DNA of 64,000 bases from JAWKOK01 sp963765875 (GCA_963765875.1 CAVXYK010000027.1:1-64000); one strand, 5' to 3'. Shown: positions 28,063-37,931, counted from the first letter of the stretch. Numbers and translations are program-made. The notes: generated from the letters alone by a model not told the origin.

Positions 28063-28686
28063 TCACTCAACCTCAAAAGTCACCGGCGCAACCGTGATCT
28101 CACTCAGATCGATGCTGGTCTGGTTGATGGTGCTGACCGAGAATGTGCCGTCGAAATTGACCGTCTTGCCCAAAAGATTCTCCAGATCGACGTCGCCGAG
28201 CACATCGGACGCCACACGTTTGTTGATCGCTTTGGAGACCTGGCCGAACTCGGTCTGCTCCTTGAACTCACCGAATTCGATGAGACCGGTGGCATCACGA
28301 ACAGAATTGCCGCGAATCAGCGGGCCGACCTGGACGATGAGTTTGGCCGGGCCATCATAGCCTTCCAGATCGACGACCACGGTACCGTTCTTGGACTCGG
28401 TGAACACCTCATCGATGACGCCGCTGCCCTTGACCATGAAGTTGTAGGCGCCGCCGATGAAGATGCCATGCTCGGCTCCGCCTGTCTCCAAGTCTGCCTC
28501 GATGGCGTTAAGCACCGTCGGCAGATCGACCGCGTTCTCGATGATGGCCGGCCGCACTTCGCTCTCCCAAATGGCATCTACATAGGCTATCGGGTCGAAT
28601 TCCTCGCTCTTGGCCTGGGCCTCGACCTCCTCAATGGGTACGATGGTGCAGGCCGACAGTAGCGCGGTAAGCATGAACAGAAGCAT
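28063..28686 (-). CDS. DUF2291 lipoprotein
   Basis: DUF2291 proteins are typically encoded in sugar ABC transporter operons; the function is unknown. The domain is clear: FDPIAYVDAIWESEVRPAI, an ETGGAEHGIFIGGAYNFMVKGSG core, DLEGYDGPAKLIVQVGPLIRG and the terminal VSTINQTSIDLSEITVAPVTFEVE. The N-terminus is MLLFMLTALLSAC with a lipobox but no basic N-region. I use ATG 28684-28686 although the frame is open to 28890. The upstream part (28711-28845) is an intergenic inverted repeat rather than protein sequence, so the original 5' end of the gene may have been replaced. It is transcribed with the transporter that follows. Confidence 0.75.
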   Translation of the reverse strand: MLLFMLTALLSACTIVPIEEVEAQAKSEEFDPIAYVDAIWESEVRPAIIENAVDLPTVLNAIEADLETGGAEHGIFIGGAYNFMVKGSGVIDEVFTESKNGTVVVDLEGYDGPAKLIVQVGPLIRGNSVRDATGLIEFGEFKEQTEFGQVSKAINKRVASDVLGDVDLENLLGKTVNFDGTFSVSTINQTSIDLSEITVAPVTFEVE

Positions 28687-28710
28687 TGCAAGCAGGGTTC
28701 TGCCATGCTC

Positions 28711-28845
28711 AGCCCCCCAGCCCCCAATTTTGAGGGAGGCTTTGCTTTGCCTGTCTTGCCACGCGGGTCCACGCTCTGAAGTCGCCGACCAAGCACTGCT
28801 GTGGCGGCCAAGCGTTCGCCCCAAGGTTGGGGGGCTAGGGGGGCT
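28711..28845. repeat. 135-bp AGCCCCC inverted repeat abutting the DUF2291 start
   Basis: AGCCCCCCAGCCCCCAA (28711-28727) faces the complement of AGCCCCCCTAGCCCCCCAA (28827-28845). This poly-C/poly-G palindrome family is a dispersed repeat. It overlaps what would be the leader and signal-peptide region of DUF2291. Confidence 0.7.
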
Positions 28846-29023
28846 CCCCAACCGGCTAATCGTGCTGATAGTATCCATACTCGACACCATTCTTTCGCTT
28901 CTCCTACCACAGATAGCTCTTGATCCCCACTGATTTCGAGATAGTTACCACTCATCACACTGGAATCAATCAATTATCATCTGTGAATATCGATTTTTTA
29001 TCTGTGTCCATCTGTGACAAATA

Positions 29024-30529
29024 TCACTTCGGACGCACCCGCAACGCAATATGTGGCTTGCCCGGCAGTTCAACGCCGAAGGCCGCCTCAGGTTCAGCCA
29101 CGACACCGCGCACCGCCGGGGAGACCGGCAGCGGGCCTGGCTTCGCCGGCGTGATCGTCATGTTCCACGTGTCGATGATGTCGATCTCGTAGTCCCCGTC
29201 GTCCAAAGGCAGACCGGTAGCCCACTGCACGGGCTGATGCTCGCCGAAGTAGAGAATGCGGGTCTCGCCGGCCATGCCGGCCGAAACTCGCGTCCATTCC
29301 CATCGACCGACCATTGGCTCAAGACCGCCGGGCGGCAGTTCCTCGAAAATCTCCCGCAGGAAGGCGATGCGTTGCCAGCTCTCGCCATGCAGCACGCCGC
29401 CCTTGCCCCACCAGAGAATGTCGTCCGGATGCACATAGGTCTCACCATGGCCCGCATAGCCGCCACGGACGAACGTGATCCAGAAGCGGTGGACCAGTTC
29501 CTGGGCGCTGATGTTGCCCCAAGGCCGCGGGATATTGCCCTCGTACTCGCACTCGTCATTGACGATGGGTTTACCGTAGCGCTCTCGCCATTCGAGCGTG
29601 CGCTTGACATCCCAGTTCTGGATATTGGCATGGGTGATCCACGGCTTGGTGTGATCATAGTTCATCTCGGGGTTGCCGTTGTGGACCGAACGCAGATGCT
29701 GGTATGGATCTTTCTCTTGGACGATCTTGAAGTATTGATCCCATTGTGACATGGGCTTGGTATCGAGCAAGAAATCGTACTCATTGGCCATGGACCACCA
29801 GACATTACGATAGGCGGCCAACCGCGCCACAAGGTAGCGCAAATAGCGATAGTCGCTCTCAGCGTCCATCTCGCAATAGCCCCAGCGGTCATAGGGGTGA
29901 AAGATGATGATGTCGGCCTCGATGCCCAGATCGAGCAGATCACTGACCCGTTGTTCGAAGTGGCGAAAGAAGGCAGGGTCAAAGCGGGTGGTGTCGCTGA
30001 TGCCATCACCATCGCGTTCGAACGGGTAGTAGACCGGTTCGTTTTCGTTGTAGATATAGTCCTTGGGGAAAACGCACATGCGCATCTTGTTAAAGGGCGC
30101 AGTCTTGAGCGTCTCCAAGGTCTGCTCCTCCAGCGCATCGCCCTGGTGCGCCCAGGCGTAGCAGGTGGTGCCGAATGAGTAGTAGGGCGTTTCGTCGGCG
30201 TAGGCGAAGTGAAATTGGTTGTGCACATGGACCGGACCATGGTTGCCTTCACCCGCAGACGAGCAGATAAACGATCCGGTCTGACCGTCGAGCGTAGCCA
30301 CATTACTCTTGGTCACATAGGTCCATTCGCCCGGCATGTCCGGCATGAAGCGCACGCGATAGACGCCATCGCCGTCGTAGAAACCGTCCGGCTCTAGCAC
30401 GCGGTTCTGTTGGCGGAATTCAGCGCTCAAGGTCACGTCGACGAACGGATTCCCGGATGCCGGGCCATCCAGAGCGATTTCAAAAATGCCCCATCGTTCG
30501 ACAGTGGTGTTGAAGATTCTCTCAGTCAT
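29024..30529 (-). CDS. DUF5060 / DUF4038 / DUF5605 glycoside hydrolase
   Basis: 501 residues from ATG 30527-30529; a longer frame to 30568 has no ribosome-binding site. Residues 1-100 are the DUF5060 beta-sandwich (VERWGIFEIALDGP...NPFVDVTLSAEF...YRVRFMPDMPGEWTY). The DUF4038 (apiosidase-like) barrel follows, with YYSFGTTCYAWAHQ, NKMRMCVFPKDY, IIFHPYDRWGYCEMD and WWSMANEYDFLL (candidate acid/base Glu). VNDECEYEGNIPRPWG holds a second candidate Glu. A DUF5605-type C-terminal sandwich ends the chain. It is expected to cleave a glycoside; the natural substrate is unknown. No secretion signal. It is the first gene of the sugar-transport run. Confidence 0.88.
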   Translation of the reverse strand: MTERIFNTTVERWGIFEIALDGPASGNPFVDVTLSAEFRQQNRVLEPDGFYDGDGVYRVRFMPDMPGEWTYVTKSNVATLDGQTGSFICSSAGEGNHGPVHVHNQFHFAYADETPYYSFGTTCYAWAHQGDALEEQTLETLKTAPFNKMRMCVFPKDYIYNENEPVYYPFERDGDGISDTTRFDPAFFRHFEQRVSDLLDLGIEADIIIFHPYDRWGYCEMDAESDYRYLRYLVARLAAYRNVWWSMANEYDFLLDTKPMSQWDQYFKIVQEKDPYQHLRSVHNGNPEMNYDHTKPWITHANIQNWDVKRTLEWRERYGKPIVNDECEYEGNIPRPWGNISAQELVHRFWITFVRGGYAGHGETYVHPDDILWWGKGGVLHGESWQRIAFLREIFEELPPGGLEPMVGRWEWTRVSAGMAGETRILYFGEHQPVQWATGLPLDDGDYEIDIIDTWNMTITPAKPGPLPVSPAVRGVVAEPEAAFGVELPGKPHIALRVRPK

Positions 30530-30595
30530 GAGATCTAGAGCCTCTGCTTGTTGTGAATAGCGATTCATGGTTTGCCGTGCACTTCGACAGGTCCA

Positions 30596-31507
30596 TCACA
30601 CGGTCTTCCCATATTTGTGCACTTCTCGTTTGGTCTGTGGAGACAGCGAGTCATAGAGGAAATTGGCGATATCCGGTTCCGCACGCGATGCAATTTCAAC
30701 GGTGCTGATGCCATTGGCCTTCATGCGCCTAAAACATTCTCTGTTGATGGCTTTGGCAAACCCTCGCTGTCGATACGCAGCGTGAGTGCCGACCGGTTCA
30801 ATGTATCCGCAACCTGCTTTGGCTTGTTCATGCCACCCAATACAATACGCGACCTGTCGTCCGTCGGGGGAGACGACCGACAGGTTATATTCATCAATGT
30901 AGTCGGGCGACGCCATCAAACTTTTCACGTTGTTTACCGTATATCCGGCATTCCCGAAGGCGCTCTGTACAAGAGCGACTCTGCCCGCAAAATCGAGAGA
31001 TTCTGAAAATGCCTGGACGGTGAACCCTTCTTCCAGGTCATAGTCGAGATCAATCTGCGCCAAATCGTAGGTCCTCTTGTTTTCAAAATGGCACACGAAG
31101 GAGAATCCCTCCGTTTCTAGTCGGTGGATTTTGTGTGTATCACCGCTAAACACGTCAATTTCGATAGCTGTTCGTGTGGCCGCCCAGGTGGTTTCTATCC
31201 AGCGGAAAATATCAGGATAGATTTCGTGATAGGCTGGCAGGACTTCGATAAACAGGTCATTCCCGCCATATTCCGAGACACAGAGGCCAATGATGCCCTG
31301 GTTAGGTGTCCGCCAGATATGCACGTTCTCCCTGAAGAATCGATCTTGGGGTTCCTTGTTGGCATGGACATTGTATCTCCAAAAATTCATCCTCCCGGAT
31401 TCCCAATGCATGAACGGGTCTCTTGTCGACAGCACATTGAGGAAGTCACAAATTTCGTGATACTCATCATCCGTATTGCCATAGGCCATATCGTATACGT
31501 TCATCAC
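30596..31507 (-). CDS. GNAT-family N-acetyltransferase
   Basis: 303 residues. The C-terminal domain carries the acetyl-CoA motif A (CGYIEPVGTHAAYRQRGFAKAINREC) and the following ANGISTVEIASRAEP strand. The N-terminal half is a second, degenerate GNAT-like domain, so the protein is a double-GNAT type. It lies just downstream of the oligopeptide ABC transporter ATPase on the same strand and may modify an imported amine or peptide. Substrate unknown. Confidence 0.8.
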   Translation of the reverse strand: MMNVYDMAYGNTDDEYHEICDFLNVLSTRDPFMHWESGRMNFWRYNVHANKEPQDRFFRENVHIWRTPNQGIIGLCVSEYGGNDLFIEVLPAYHEIYPDIFRWIETTWAATRTAIEIDVFSGDTHKIHRLETEGFSFVCHFENKRTYDLAQIDLDYDLEEGFTVQAFSESLDFAGRVALVQSAFGNAGYTVNNVKSLMASPDYIDEYNLSVVSPDGRQVAYCIGWHEQAKAGCGYIEPVGTHAAYRQRGFAKAINRECFRRMKANGISTVEIASRAEPDIANFLYDSLSPQTKREVHKYGKTV

Positions 31508-31528
31508 ATCCCTTCGATAAACAGGCCA

Positions 31529-32491
31529 TCATGCGAAGTGACAATAGACGTCTCGCCCATCCGCCTTCTTAATGGCGGGTGGGCGTTCAATGGTACATTT
31601 TTCTTCAGCGATCGGACAACGATTGCAGAAGCGACAGCCGGTCACTTGATACTCTTTGGCCTCGATGTCGGATAGCTTCAACAGTTGTCGATCCCACTTG
31701 CGCCCGATTGCAGGGATGGAGTCAAGCAGCAGTTGGGTATAGGGATGTTGTGGGTCCGTGAGAATCGACCTTGCATCACCAAATTCAACAATGCTGCCCC
31801 GATACATCACCGCTAGATAGTCACTGATGTAATAGGCCGTAGCCAGGTCGTGGGTAATGTAGAGGAAACTGCGCTGAAACTCCTCCTTCAATGACAGAAA
31901 GAGATTGATGATGTTCATTCGCAAAGAAGCATCAATCATACTAACCGGTTCGTCGGCAATAATGATTTCGGGATACGGTATTAGCGCGCGAGCAATGGAC
32001 ACCCGTTGCAGCTCACCACCGGAGAACTGATTTGAGTATTTACCACGAACGTCTCGATATTCAAGCCCCACCAAACGCAACGCGTCTGTCATTGCATCAA
32101 CGGCTTCCGTTTTGCTCAAGCCTGCGACATGAACAGCCGTGTCATAAAGGTAGGTGTCTACCGTGCGATGACTGCTAAACGCCTCAAACGGATTTTGAAA
32201 AATTGGCTGTACTCTATTAAGGAATTCACGATTTGATGATTTATCGCCTTTTCCTACGACTAATCGATCATAAACGACAGCACTTCCGGAGGTTGGTTTC
32301 GTCAGGCGCAGAATCACTTTGGCCAGGGTGGTTTTCCCACTGCCTGACTCGCCGACGACACTGATAATCACTGGTTCGTCGCTCTCAATGTTCAAGTTGA
32401 CCTCGTCCAGAGCGTTAATTTTGACTCTGTTTATGAAGCCACCCAGCTTATATACTTTGGTTAAATTGTCGGTTTTCAGAATTGTAGGCAT
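31529..32491 (-). CDS. Oligopeptide/dipeptide ABC transporter ATP-binding protein (OppF/DppF-like)
   Basis: 320 residues with Walker A (GESGSGKTT), signature (FSGGELQRVSIARALI) and Walker B (IIIADEPVSM). The C-terminal oligo-HPY extension is present (cysteine-containing GCRFCNRCPIAEEKC), diagnostic for the Opp/Dpp ATPases. It is the distal partner of the ATPase at 32.5-33.5 kb. Confidence 0.9.
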   Translation of the reverse strand: MPTILKTDNLTKVYKLGGFINRVKINALDEVNLNIESDEPVIISVVGESGSGKTTLAKVILRLTKPTSGSAVVYDRLVVGKGDKSSNREFLNRVQPIFQNPFEAFSSHRTVDTYLYDTAVHVAGLSKTEAVDAMTDALRLVGLEYRDVRGKYSNQFSGGELQRVSIARALIPYPEIIIADEPVSMIDASLRMNIINLFLSLKEEFQRSFLYITHDLATAYYISDYLAVMYRGSIVEFGDARSILTDPQHPYTQLLLDSIPAIGRKWDRQLLKLSDIEAKEYQVTGCRFCNRCPIAEEKCTIERPPAIKKADGRDVYCHFA

Positions 32492-32543
32492 GGTAAAACT
32501 GCTATCTCATCTATTGGCTAGTGAATCCCGGCGGGAGGCTGAA

Positions 32544-33510
32544 CTAGGCAAGCTCGGCGTAATGACAGGCTGCAAAGTGTCCTGGCGCGTATTCCTTAAA
32601 CTCAGGCTCGGTCGTTTGGCAGAGCTCGGTGGCCAATGGGCATCGATCCGCAAAACGACACCCCTTGAGGTCTTCCCACAGGCTTGGCGGCCGACCGGAC
32701 ACACCCTCTCGAAGGTGAGCATCGCCGATGGTCGGCAGGGATTCAATCAGCATTTTTGTGTAGGGGTGCAGCGGTTTTGAGAAAATGATGTCCGAGTCGC
32801 CAAACTCAATCACCTTGGCGGCATACATAATCAGCATTTTATGGGTGATCTGGTAGTGAACACCCATGTCATGAGAAACAATAAATATCGTGTTCTTCAT
32901 CTCTTCTTGAAGATCCATCAGCAGAAGAAGAATCCCTTTTTGGACCACAACGTCCAAGGCCGTTGTCGGCTCATCGGCCAAAATGATCTCAGGGTTGAAA
33001 AATGTGGCCATGGCCACCATGATTCTTTGCCTCATGCCACCTGAGAGCTGATGTGGATAGGCGTCGATGGCTTCCGGCGGGAGATCCAGCTTTTGTACAT
33101 AGGCCCGTACTTCTTCTAGCACCTGCGCTTTGTTCGTGCTCGGATCGAGAAAATCTACAAACTGCTGCCTAATGCGAATAACCGGATTCAAGGAACTCAT
33201 CGAACTCTGCGGAATATACGAGATTCGCTTGAACCAGTACTCCTTGATATCGCTTGTCGTGACTTCTTGGCCGTTTGTCGCTTCCAGGCCATTGGGGTCA
33301 AAGCCATACTGCACATTGCCCGTCTTGAGCGAGAGGGGATAGGTCAAGTCGCCGTAGATCACTTTCATAAGCGTCGATTTTCCGCAGCCGGATTCGCCGG
33401 CAATGCCGACGATTTCGCCTGAAGGAATTGCAGAGATTGACGCCGTCAACCGCATTGACCTCCCCGCGAGTGGTTGTATAGGTGGCGACGATGTTATCGA
33501 GCTTGATCAT
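32544..33510 (-). pseudogene. Oligopeptide ABC transporter ATP-binding protein (OppD/DppD-like), one frameshift near its N-terminus
   Basis: The N-terminus MIKLDNIVATYTTTRGEVNAVDGV starts at ATG 33508-33510. Its next residues lie in another frame as SISAIPSGEIVGIAGESGCGKSTLMKVI, which carries the Walker A. The rest is intact to 32544: LSGGMRQRIMVAMATF, IILADEPTTALDVV and the C-terminal GCRFADRCPLATELC. A two-base deletion or one-base insertion near 33447 explains the break. The ATG overlaps the permease stop (ATGA). Confidence 0.88.
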
Positions 33511-34331
33511 GCGTGCCCCCGCCTGGTTGAATACATCTGATTGTAGCCCGTCGATGTCAGGAACAGCCCCAGAAACAGGACTACTGTAGCAACAACGGGA
33601 GCCACGACCCAGAGGTATTGTCCGGTAAACAAGGCGTTGTAACTTAGTGCCCAGTAGACGATTGAGCCAAGCGTGGGCGTTTCAATGTTCGACAAACCGA
33701 TAACCGCCAACGCTGCTTCAGTGTTGATCACCCAAAGGATGGCGTTGATAAAGTCAACGACGATGAAGGCAAAGACATACGGAAATATCTCCCGAAAAAC
33801 AACTTGCAGCGTGTTTGCACCGGAAAACTTCGCCACATTGACAAATTCTCGTTCTCGAAGGGATAGCGCCATAGATCGAATCCTCCGGGCGCCCCACGCC
33901 CAGCCAAAGAATATAAGGATGCCTCCTACAATCAGGAAGGACGATTGTCCGCGCATGAGTGAGGCCAATACGATCAGGATCGGGAAGACGGGAATAGCGA
34001 TAAGTGTATCGGTAAACGTCATAATCACCCTATCAAGCGAGCCGCCAACATATCCTGAAACAAGCCCCACTGTGGCAGCAAGCGTGATCGTGAAAATACT
34101 CACCGAGATCCCAAGTATCAGCGAATTGCGCACCGCATAAACTAGCCACCAGAAAATATCCTGGCCCAGACTGTTGGTCCCGAGCAGATGCTCAACGCTG
34201 GGAGGTAAATTTTTGGCGTAAGTGCCTTGCTTGGTTGGGTCAACGTCGTTGAAAAAGGGGAGAAGAAAGCTACCCAAAACCATGACCGTGAGAATAATGA
34301 GTCCGATTTTCAAACGGTTGTTCATTTTCAT
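33507..34331 (-). CDS. Oligopeptide ABC transporter permease (OppC/DppC-like)
   Basis: 274 residues with five or six membrane helices. The binding-protein-dependent permease domain contains LLGTNSLGQDIFWWLVYAVRNSLILG, VYFG-type loop sequence and the EAA motif REREFVNVAKFSGANTLQVVFREIFPYV. The N-terminal helix is single, as in OppC. It lies between the OppB-like permease upstream (six-base gap) and the ATPase downstream (four-base overlap). Confidence 0.9.
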   Translation of the reverse strand: MKMNNRLKIGLIILTVMVLGSFLLPFFNDVDPTKQGTYAKNLPPSVEHLLGTNSLGQDIFWWLVYAVRNSLILGISVSIFTITLAATVGLVSGYVGGSLDRVIMTFTDTLIAIPVFPILIVLASLMRGQSSFLIVGGILIFFGWAWGARRIRSMALSLREREFVNVAKFSGANTLQVVFREIFPYVFAFIVVDFINAILWVINTEAALAVIGLSNIETPTLGSIVYWALSYNALFTGQYLWVVAPVVATVVLFLGLFLTSTGYNQMYSTRRGHA

Positions 34332-34336
34332 AACAA

Positions 34337-35338
34337 TTACCTGTAGCGGATTCTTGGATCAAGCAGTGGATAGATCAGATCAAGCACGAGGGTCGCGGTG
34401 GCAACGGCGATGATAGTCACAGTGATCGTGCCATATAGCATATTGTAATCACCGCTGCCAGCGGCTGATCGCATAAGCAAGCCCATGCCCGGATAGGAAA
34501 AGAGAATTTCAATGAGCAGGGCGCCGCTGAATATCGCACCCAGAGAGAGCGTAAGTCCGGTAATTTGCGGCAGAAGCGAGTTTCTGCCCACGTAGCGGGT
34601 CATGATCGTATTGGAAGGTGTCCCTTTCAGCCTGGCAAAGGTTACATAGCCCTCTTCCCGATGCGCGAAGGAAAGCGCCTTCATGCTGAGGATGTTGAAG
34701 CCAAGGCCTACCACAATAATGGACAGCGCGGGCAGAAACGAATTATAGAGAATGAGGCGCATCTTTGCGAAGGTCAACGGCCCTGGACGAATGGTCGTTG
34801 TCAATGGAAAGAGCGACCATACGTAGCCAAACAGGAGAATCAGAACGATGGCCACAATATAATAAGGTATCGGATAAATGACGACCCCGACAACCTCCAA
34901 CGCTGTTGCGGCGCGGCTATTGTGATGGTACCCGGCCAGCAAGCCAATCAGATTGCCGATCACCCATGCTATCAAGGTTGTTGTCACCAATAGTCCCAAT
35001 GTCCATGGAAGCGCTCTAAGAATGAAGTCCATGACAGGTGTGGGAAACGATGACAATGAAGGGCCAAAATCAAAATGCAGGATGACGCGCTCGAGGAAGC
35101 CGAGATATTGAGACAAGAGACTGCCTTCAAGACCGTATATCTGGCTCAGTGTCTCACGCAGCTCTGCTATCTCCTCTGGCGCCATGGTCTGCCCCGCCTG
35201 GGCCGTGAGTTGAAAAATGTATTGCTCAACTGGATCGCTAGGCATAAACCTGGGCAAGAAAAAGGTGATTGTAATGCCGACAAATAGCACTACGAAATAC
35301 GATGCAATTCTGCCGACAATATACTGAAATAGTGCCAT
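34337..35338 (-). CDS. Oligopeptide ABC transporter permease (OppB/DppB-like)
   Basis: 333 residues from ATG 35336-35338 (AAGGGAA upstream); a longer frame to 35455 is not supported. The OppB opening FQYIVGRIASYFVVLFVGITITFFLPR and DPVEQYIFQLTA are clear. The EAA-like loop EEGYVTFARLKGTPSNTIMTRYVGRNSLLP follows, then PGMGLLMRSAAGSGDYNMLYG. Six membrane helices are predicted. It forms the heterodimeric channel with the OppC-like permease. Confidence 0.9.
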   Translation of the reverse strand: MALFQYIVGRIASYFVVLFVGITITFFLPRFMPSDPVEQYIFQLTAQAGQTMAPEEIAELRETLSQIYGLEGSLLSQYLGFLERVILHFDFGPSLSSFPTPVMDFILRALPWTLGLLVTTTLIAWVIGNLIGLLAGYHHNSRAATALEVVGVVIYPIPYYIVAIVLILLFGYVWSLFPLTTTIRPGPLTFAKMRLILYNSFLPALSIIVVGLGFNILSMKALSFAHREEGYVTFARLKGTPSNTIMTRYVGRNSLLPQITGLTLSLGAIFSGALLIEILFSYPGMGLLMRSAAGSGDYNMLYGTITVTIIAVATATLVLDLIYPLLDPRIRYR

Positions 35339-35489
35339 GTCCAATTCCCTTGGTAATACTGTTTGCCAGGTCAAGTACCGAATATCGTAGGGGCGAAACT
35401 GGCCCCCGCCCGATGTGAACAACGGGCGATCGCTAGGATCGCCCCACGAGATCATGGGCCATGAGCGGGCAAACTGTGTAGGTCAGAGT

Positions 35490-35520
35490 GGGAGCAGCCC
35501 AAATAGATCGAGCTGCTCCC
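35490..35520 (-). terminator. Hairpin between the binding protein and permease genes
   Basis: GGGAGCAGC (35490-35498) pairs perfectly with GCTGCTCCC (35512-35520) just after the binding-protein stop. Such partial terminators commonly keep the binding protein more abundant than the membrane components. The rest of the 200-bp gap has a GTAGGGGCGA...TCGCCCCAC imperfect inverted repeat (about 35387-35448). Confidence 0.6.
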
Positions 35521-35537
35521 TTGTGATGCGGTGCTAG

Positions 35538-37496
35538 CTAATTCGCTGTTGGTTCTACACTAGCAACAATCTCCTTGGCCGAACTCCACCAAGAATAGGG
35601 AACTGCGTAGTAATTGTCAGCCTTGGGGAAGTTGGTCCAGTAGTACTCGTTGGTCGGGATAGTGGTCGGAATGTTCATCATGTTGATCCAGGCCATATCC
35701 TTCACAAATTCCTGCATGATCGCATGACCATTTGCAAAGAATTCGTCCGAATCCTGTTCCAGTGATTTTGAATCCGCAACCAACTGATAGACGGTTTCGT
35801 TGTCCCACTGGAAGCGATTGCCGTCATTCCGTTCCTGAGAATCGGGCGCTTTGATATGGCCAGGTTCAATCTCTTGCCAGGCGCCCATCCAGCTTGGTGT
35901 GAAGATGCAGTTGGTCCACATGTACTGCACGTCAAGCAGGGCATTGGTCCGTTGAACGGCGCCATGTTCGGCGTTGTCGACCTGCCGGATGTTCACCTGG
36001 ATACCCGCATCGCGCCAGCTGTCGGCAACCGCGAAGCCGGTCCGCTGCATGACTTTGTTCCAGTCGCCAGGGACGGTCAAGTTCAGAATCCACTCTTCAC
36101 CATTGGGCAGCAGCCAGTTGCCATCGGCATTCTTGGTAAAGCCCTCTTCTTCCAGCAACTTGGCAGCCTGCTCGAGATCGTAGTTCCACCAGCCGATGCC
36201 AAAGTCCGTGGTGTCTTCGGGAAGTTCCGCCGCATCCACACCGCTTGCCAAGATTGTTTCAGCCAGTTCAGCACCGAAGTCGGGGTTAAACGGTTTGTAG
36301 CCATCGTCCAGGGTAAATTCTTCCAGCCACGCTTGGTTGGGATCGTAGTAGAGAGGGTGCAAAATCTGAGTATCGGCCACCGGCCACGGCGAGACAATCA
36401 CTTCACCGCTCAAGGCGTTCATAGCGATTGACTCCAGGTCAAGCGACAGGGCCATCGCCCAACGCACGTTCTTCAAGTCATAGGGCGACTTCTGATTGTT
36501 GATCAACATGCCATAGATACAGGCATCATCCATGTTGTGGTACGGCAAGGTGGGCGAGAACGTGGTAATTGCGTCGTTGCGATCCTGTGAAGCCTTGATG
36601 GTGTCGGGGCTCATGAAGGTATCGACGTCATAGTCGTTCTGGACAAAGGAGAGGGAGCGTGTCTCTTCCGGGCCATAGTCCTTGTAGAGCACATATTGGG
36701 GCATGTAGCCGTCCTGATCCAGATCAGCCCATGCTGAGCGTTCCCAATCTTCGCGCAGCTCCCACAATTGCCAGAACCCGGTCTCATCAAATTCCTTGAC
36801 AGTGTAGGGCCCCAGAGTAACCGGGTAGGTATTCTTGAATTCGCAGGCATTCTCGTTCTCAAAGACGTGCTTGGGCAGCGGTACGAAAGCTGAACCCCAG
36901 GTGCGAACGCCCAGGTTCTGCTGGATGTCGTAGGCCGGGTTATTCGTCTCGAGTTCGACTGTATAGTCGTCAATCTTCTCCCAGCTACCTTCTTTGACAT
37001 AGTTGACAACGCCGCCCACACGTGTCGCAATGTCCTTACACGCAAAATTGGTCTCCAGCGTATAGATCACATCGTCGGCCGTGAACTCAACACCGTCACT
37101 CCAGTAGATCCCTTCTTTGAGGTTGATTCTAAATCTGGTGTGTTCGTCGTTGAGCACTTCAGCCGGCCCGTCCGCCAGTTCCCCGTAGGATTCACCGGTC
37201 CCGGTGTCCGTCTCCCAGAGCGCTCCCCAGCCGAGTTCCCGAAATCCGCGCCAGCGTGCGTAGGCCAGCATTGGATTCATATTACTCGGATCCGAAGTCT
37301 GTCGGTCGAATGTCTGGAAGATCAGGGTCTCGTTGCGCGGGGTGCCGACGTCGGTCATTTCGCCATCGCTGGCGCGCGCTTCCTCGCCGGATGCGCCCTG
37401 TTCCTGCGGTGCGTCCGCCGGGGGCGCACATGCAGCCATTCCGATCAAGGCAAGCATTAGGATGAGCAAGGTTGTCACTCGTTGTACAGTTTTCAT
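35538..37496 (-). CDS. Oligopeptide-type ABC transporter substrate-binding lipoprotein (SBP_bac_5)
   Basis: 652 residues. The signal sequence MKTVQRVTTLLILMLALIGMAAC ends in a lipobox; an Ala/Glu/Gln-rich spacer follows. The family core has LKEGIYWSDGVEFTADDVIYTLETN, VKDAGIQV-like RDAGIQVNIRQV and the C-terminal ADNYYAVPYSW. It is somewhat longer than the usual 530-600 residues. AGGAG lies ten bases before ATG 37496. It delivers a peptide, oligosaccharide or other small molecule to the permeases downstream; in Chloroflexota such systems often handle oligosaccharides. Confidence 0.9.
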   Translation of the reverse strand: MKTVQRVTTLLILMLALIGMAACAPPADAPQEQGASGEEARASDGEMTDVGTPRNETLIFQTFDRQTSDPSNMNPMLAYARWRGFRELGWGALWETDTGTGESYGELADGPAEVLNDEHTRFRINLKEGIYWSDGVEFTADDVIYTLETNFACKDIATRVGGVVNYVKEGSWEKIDDYTVELETNNPAYDIQQNLGVRTWGSAFVPLPKHVFENENACEFKNTYPVTLGPYTVKEFDETGFWQLWELREDWERSAWADLDQDGYMPQYVLYKDYGPEETRSLSFVQNDYDVDTFMSPDTIKASQDRNDAITTFSPTLPYHNMDDACIYGMLINNQKSPYDLKNVRWAMALSLDLESIAMNALSGEVIVSPWPVADTQILHPLYYDPNQAWLEEFTLDDGYKPFNPDFGAELAETILASGVDAAELPEDTTDFGIGWWNYDLEQAAKLLEEEGFTKNADGNWLLPNGEEWILNLTVPGDWNKVMQRTGFAVADSWRDAGIQVNIRQVDNAEHGAVQRTNALLDVQYMWTNCIFTPSWMGAWQEIEPGHIKAPDSQERNDGNRFQWDNETVYQLVADSKSLEQDSDEFFANGHAIMQEFVKDMAWINMMNIPTTIPTNEYYWTNFPKADNYYAVPYSWWSSAKEIVASVEPTAN

Positions 37497-37590
37497 GGTA
37501 TCTCTATTCTCCTATGTTCGGGGGAGGCAAATTTCGCTTGAACTCGACTCCAGTTGTTCACGCTCTGAAGAAAAACGGGCTTCTGTTCCC

Positions 37591-37657
37591 TGCCGCAAAG
37601 TGCACTGTTTGAGGAGAATGGTTGCTATTGCTGTACAATAGCAACCGACTTGCGGCA
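37591..37657. promoter_or_regulatory. Nested inverted repeats upstream of the oligopeptide transporter
   Basis: A perfect hairpin GGTTGCTATTG-CTGTA-CAATAGCAACC (37620-37646) is nested inside TGCCGCAA (37591-37598) / TTGCGGCA (37650-37657). It lies in the 435-bp gap 37497-37931 upstream of the transporter. A further GGGGATGCC (37713-37721) / GGCATCCCC (37741-37749) pair follows. Candidate operator or hairpin; no confident promoter is seen. The small frames in this gap show no family and are not annotated. Confidence 0.45.
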
Positions 37658-37931
37658 GCAGCTCAAACCGGCAACACGCCGGACTGTGCTCCTATCTGTA
37701 CAGTCATCCTTTGGGGATGCCGGGTAACTTGGCAGTGCACGGCATCCCCATCTTCTGTCTCCTCATGTTTGGTCATTTCTAGCTTCAGTTCATTGGCATT
37801 TGCCCCTTTCATGTGTCGGCATGCATTGATGTCAGGGATTAATATCTTCTCAATAGACCGTGGAGCGTGCGACGCACGCGGCTCCGAAATGTTGAGACGG
37901 CACAAGAATTGTGCCTCTGGTAAATTCTGTC

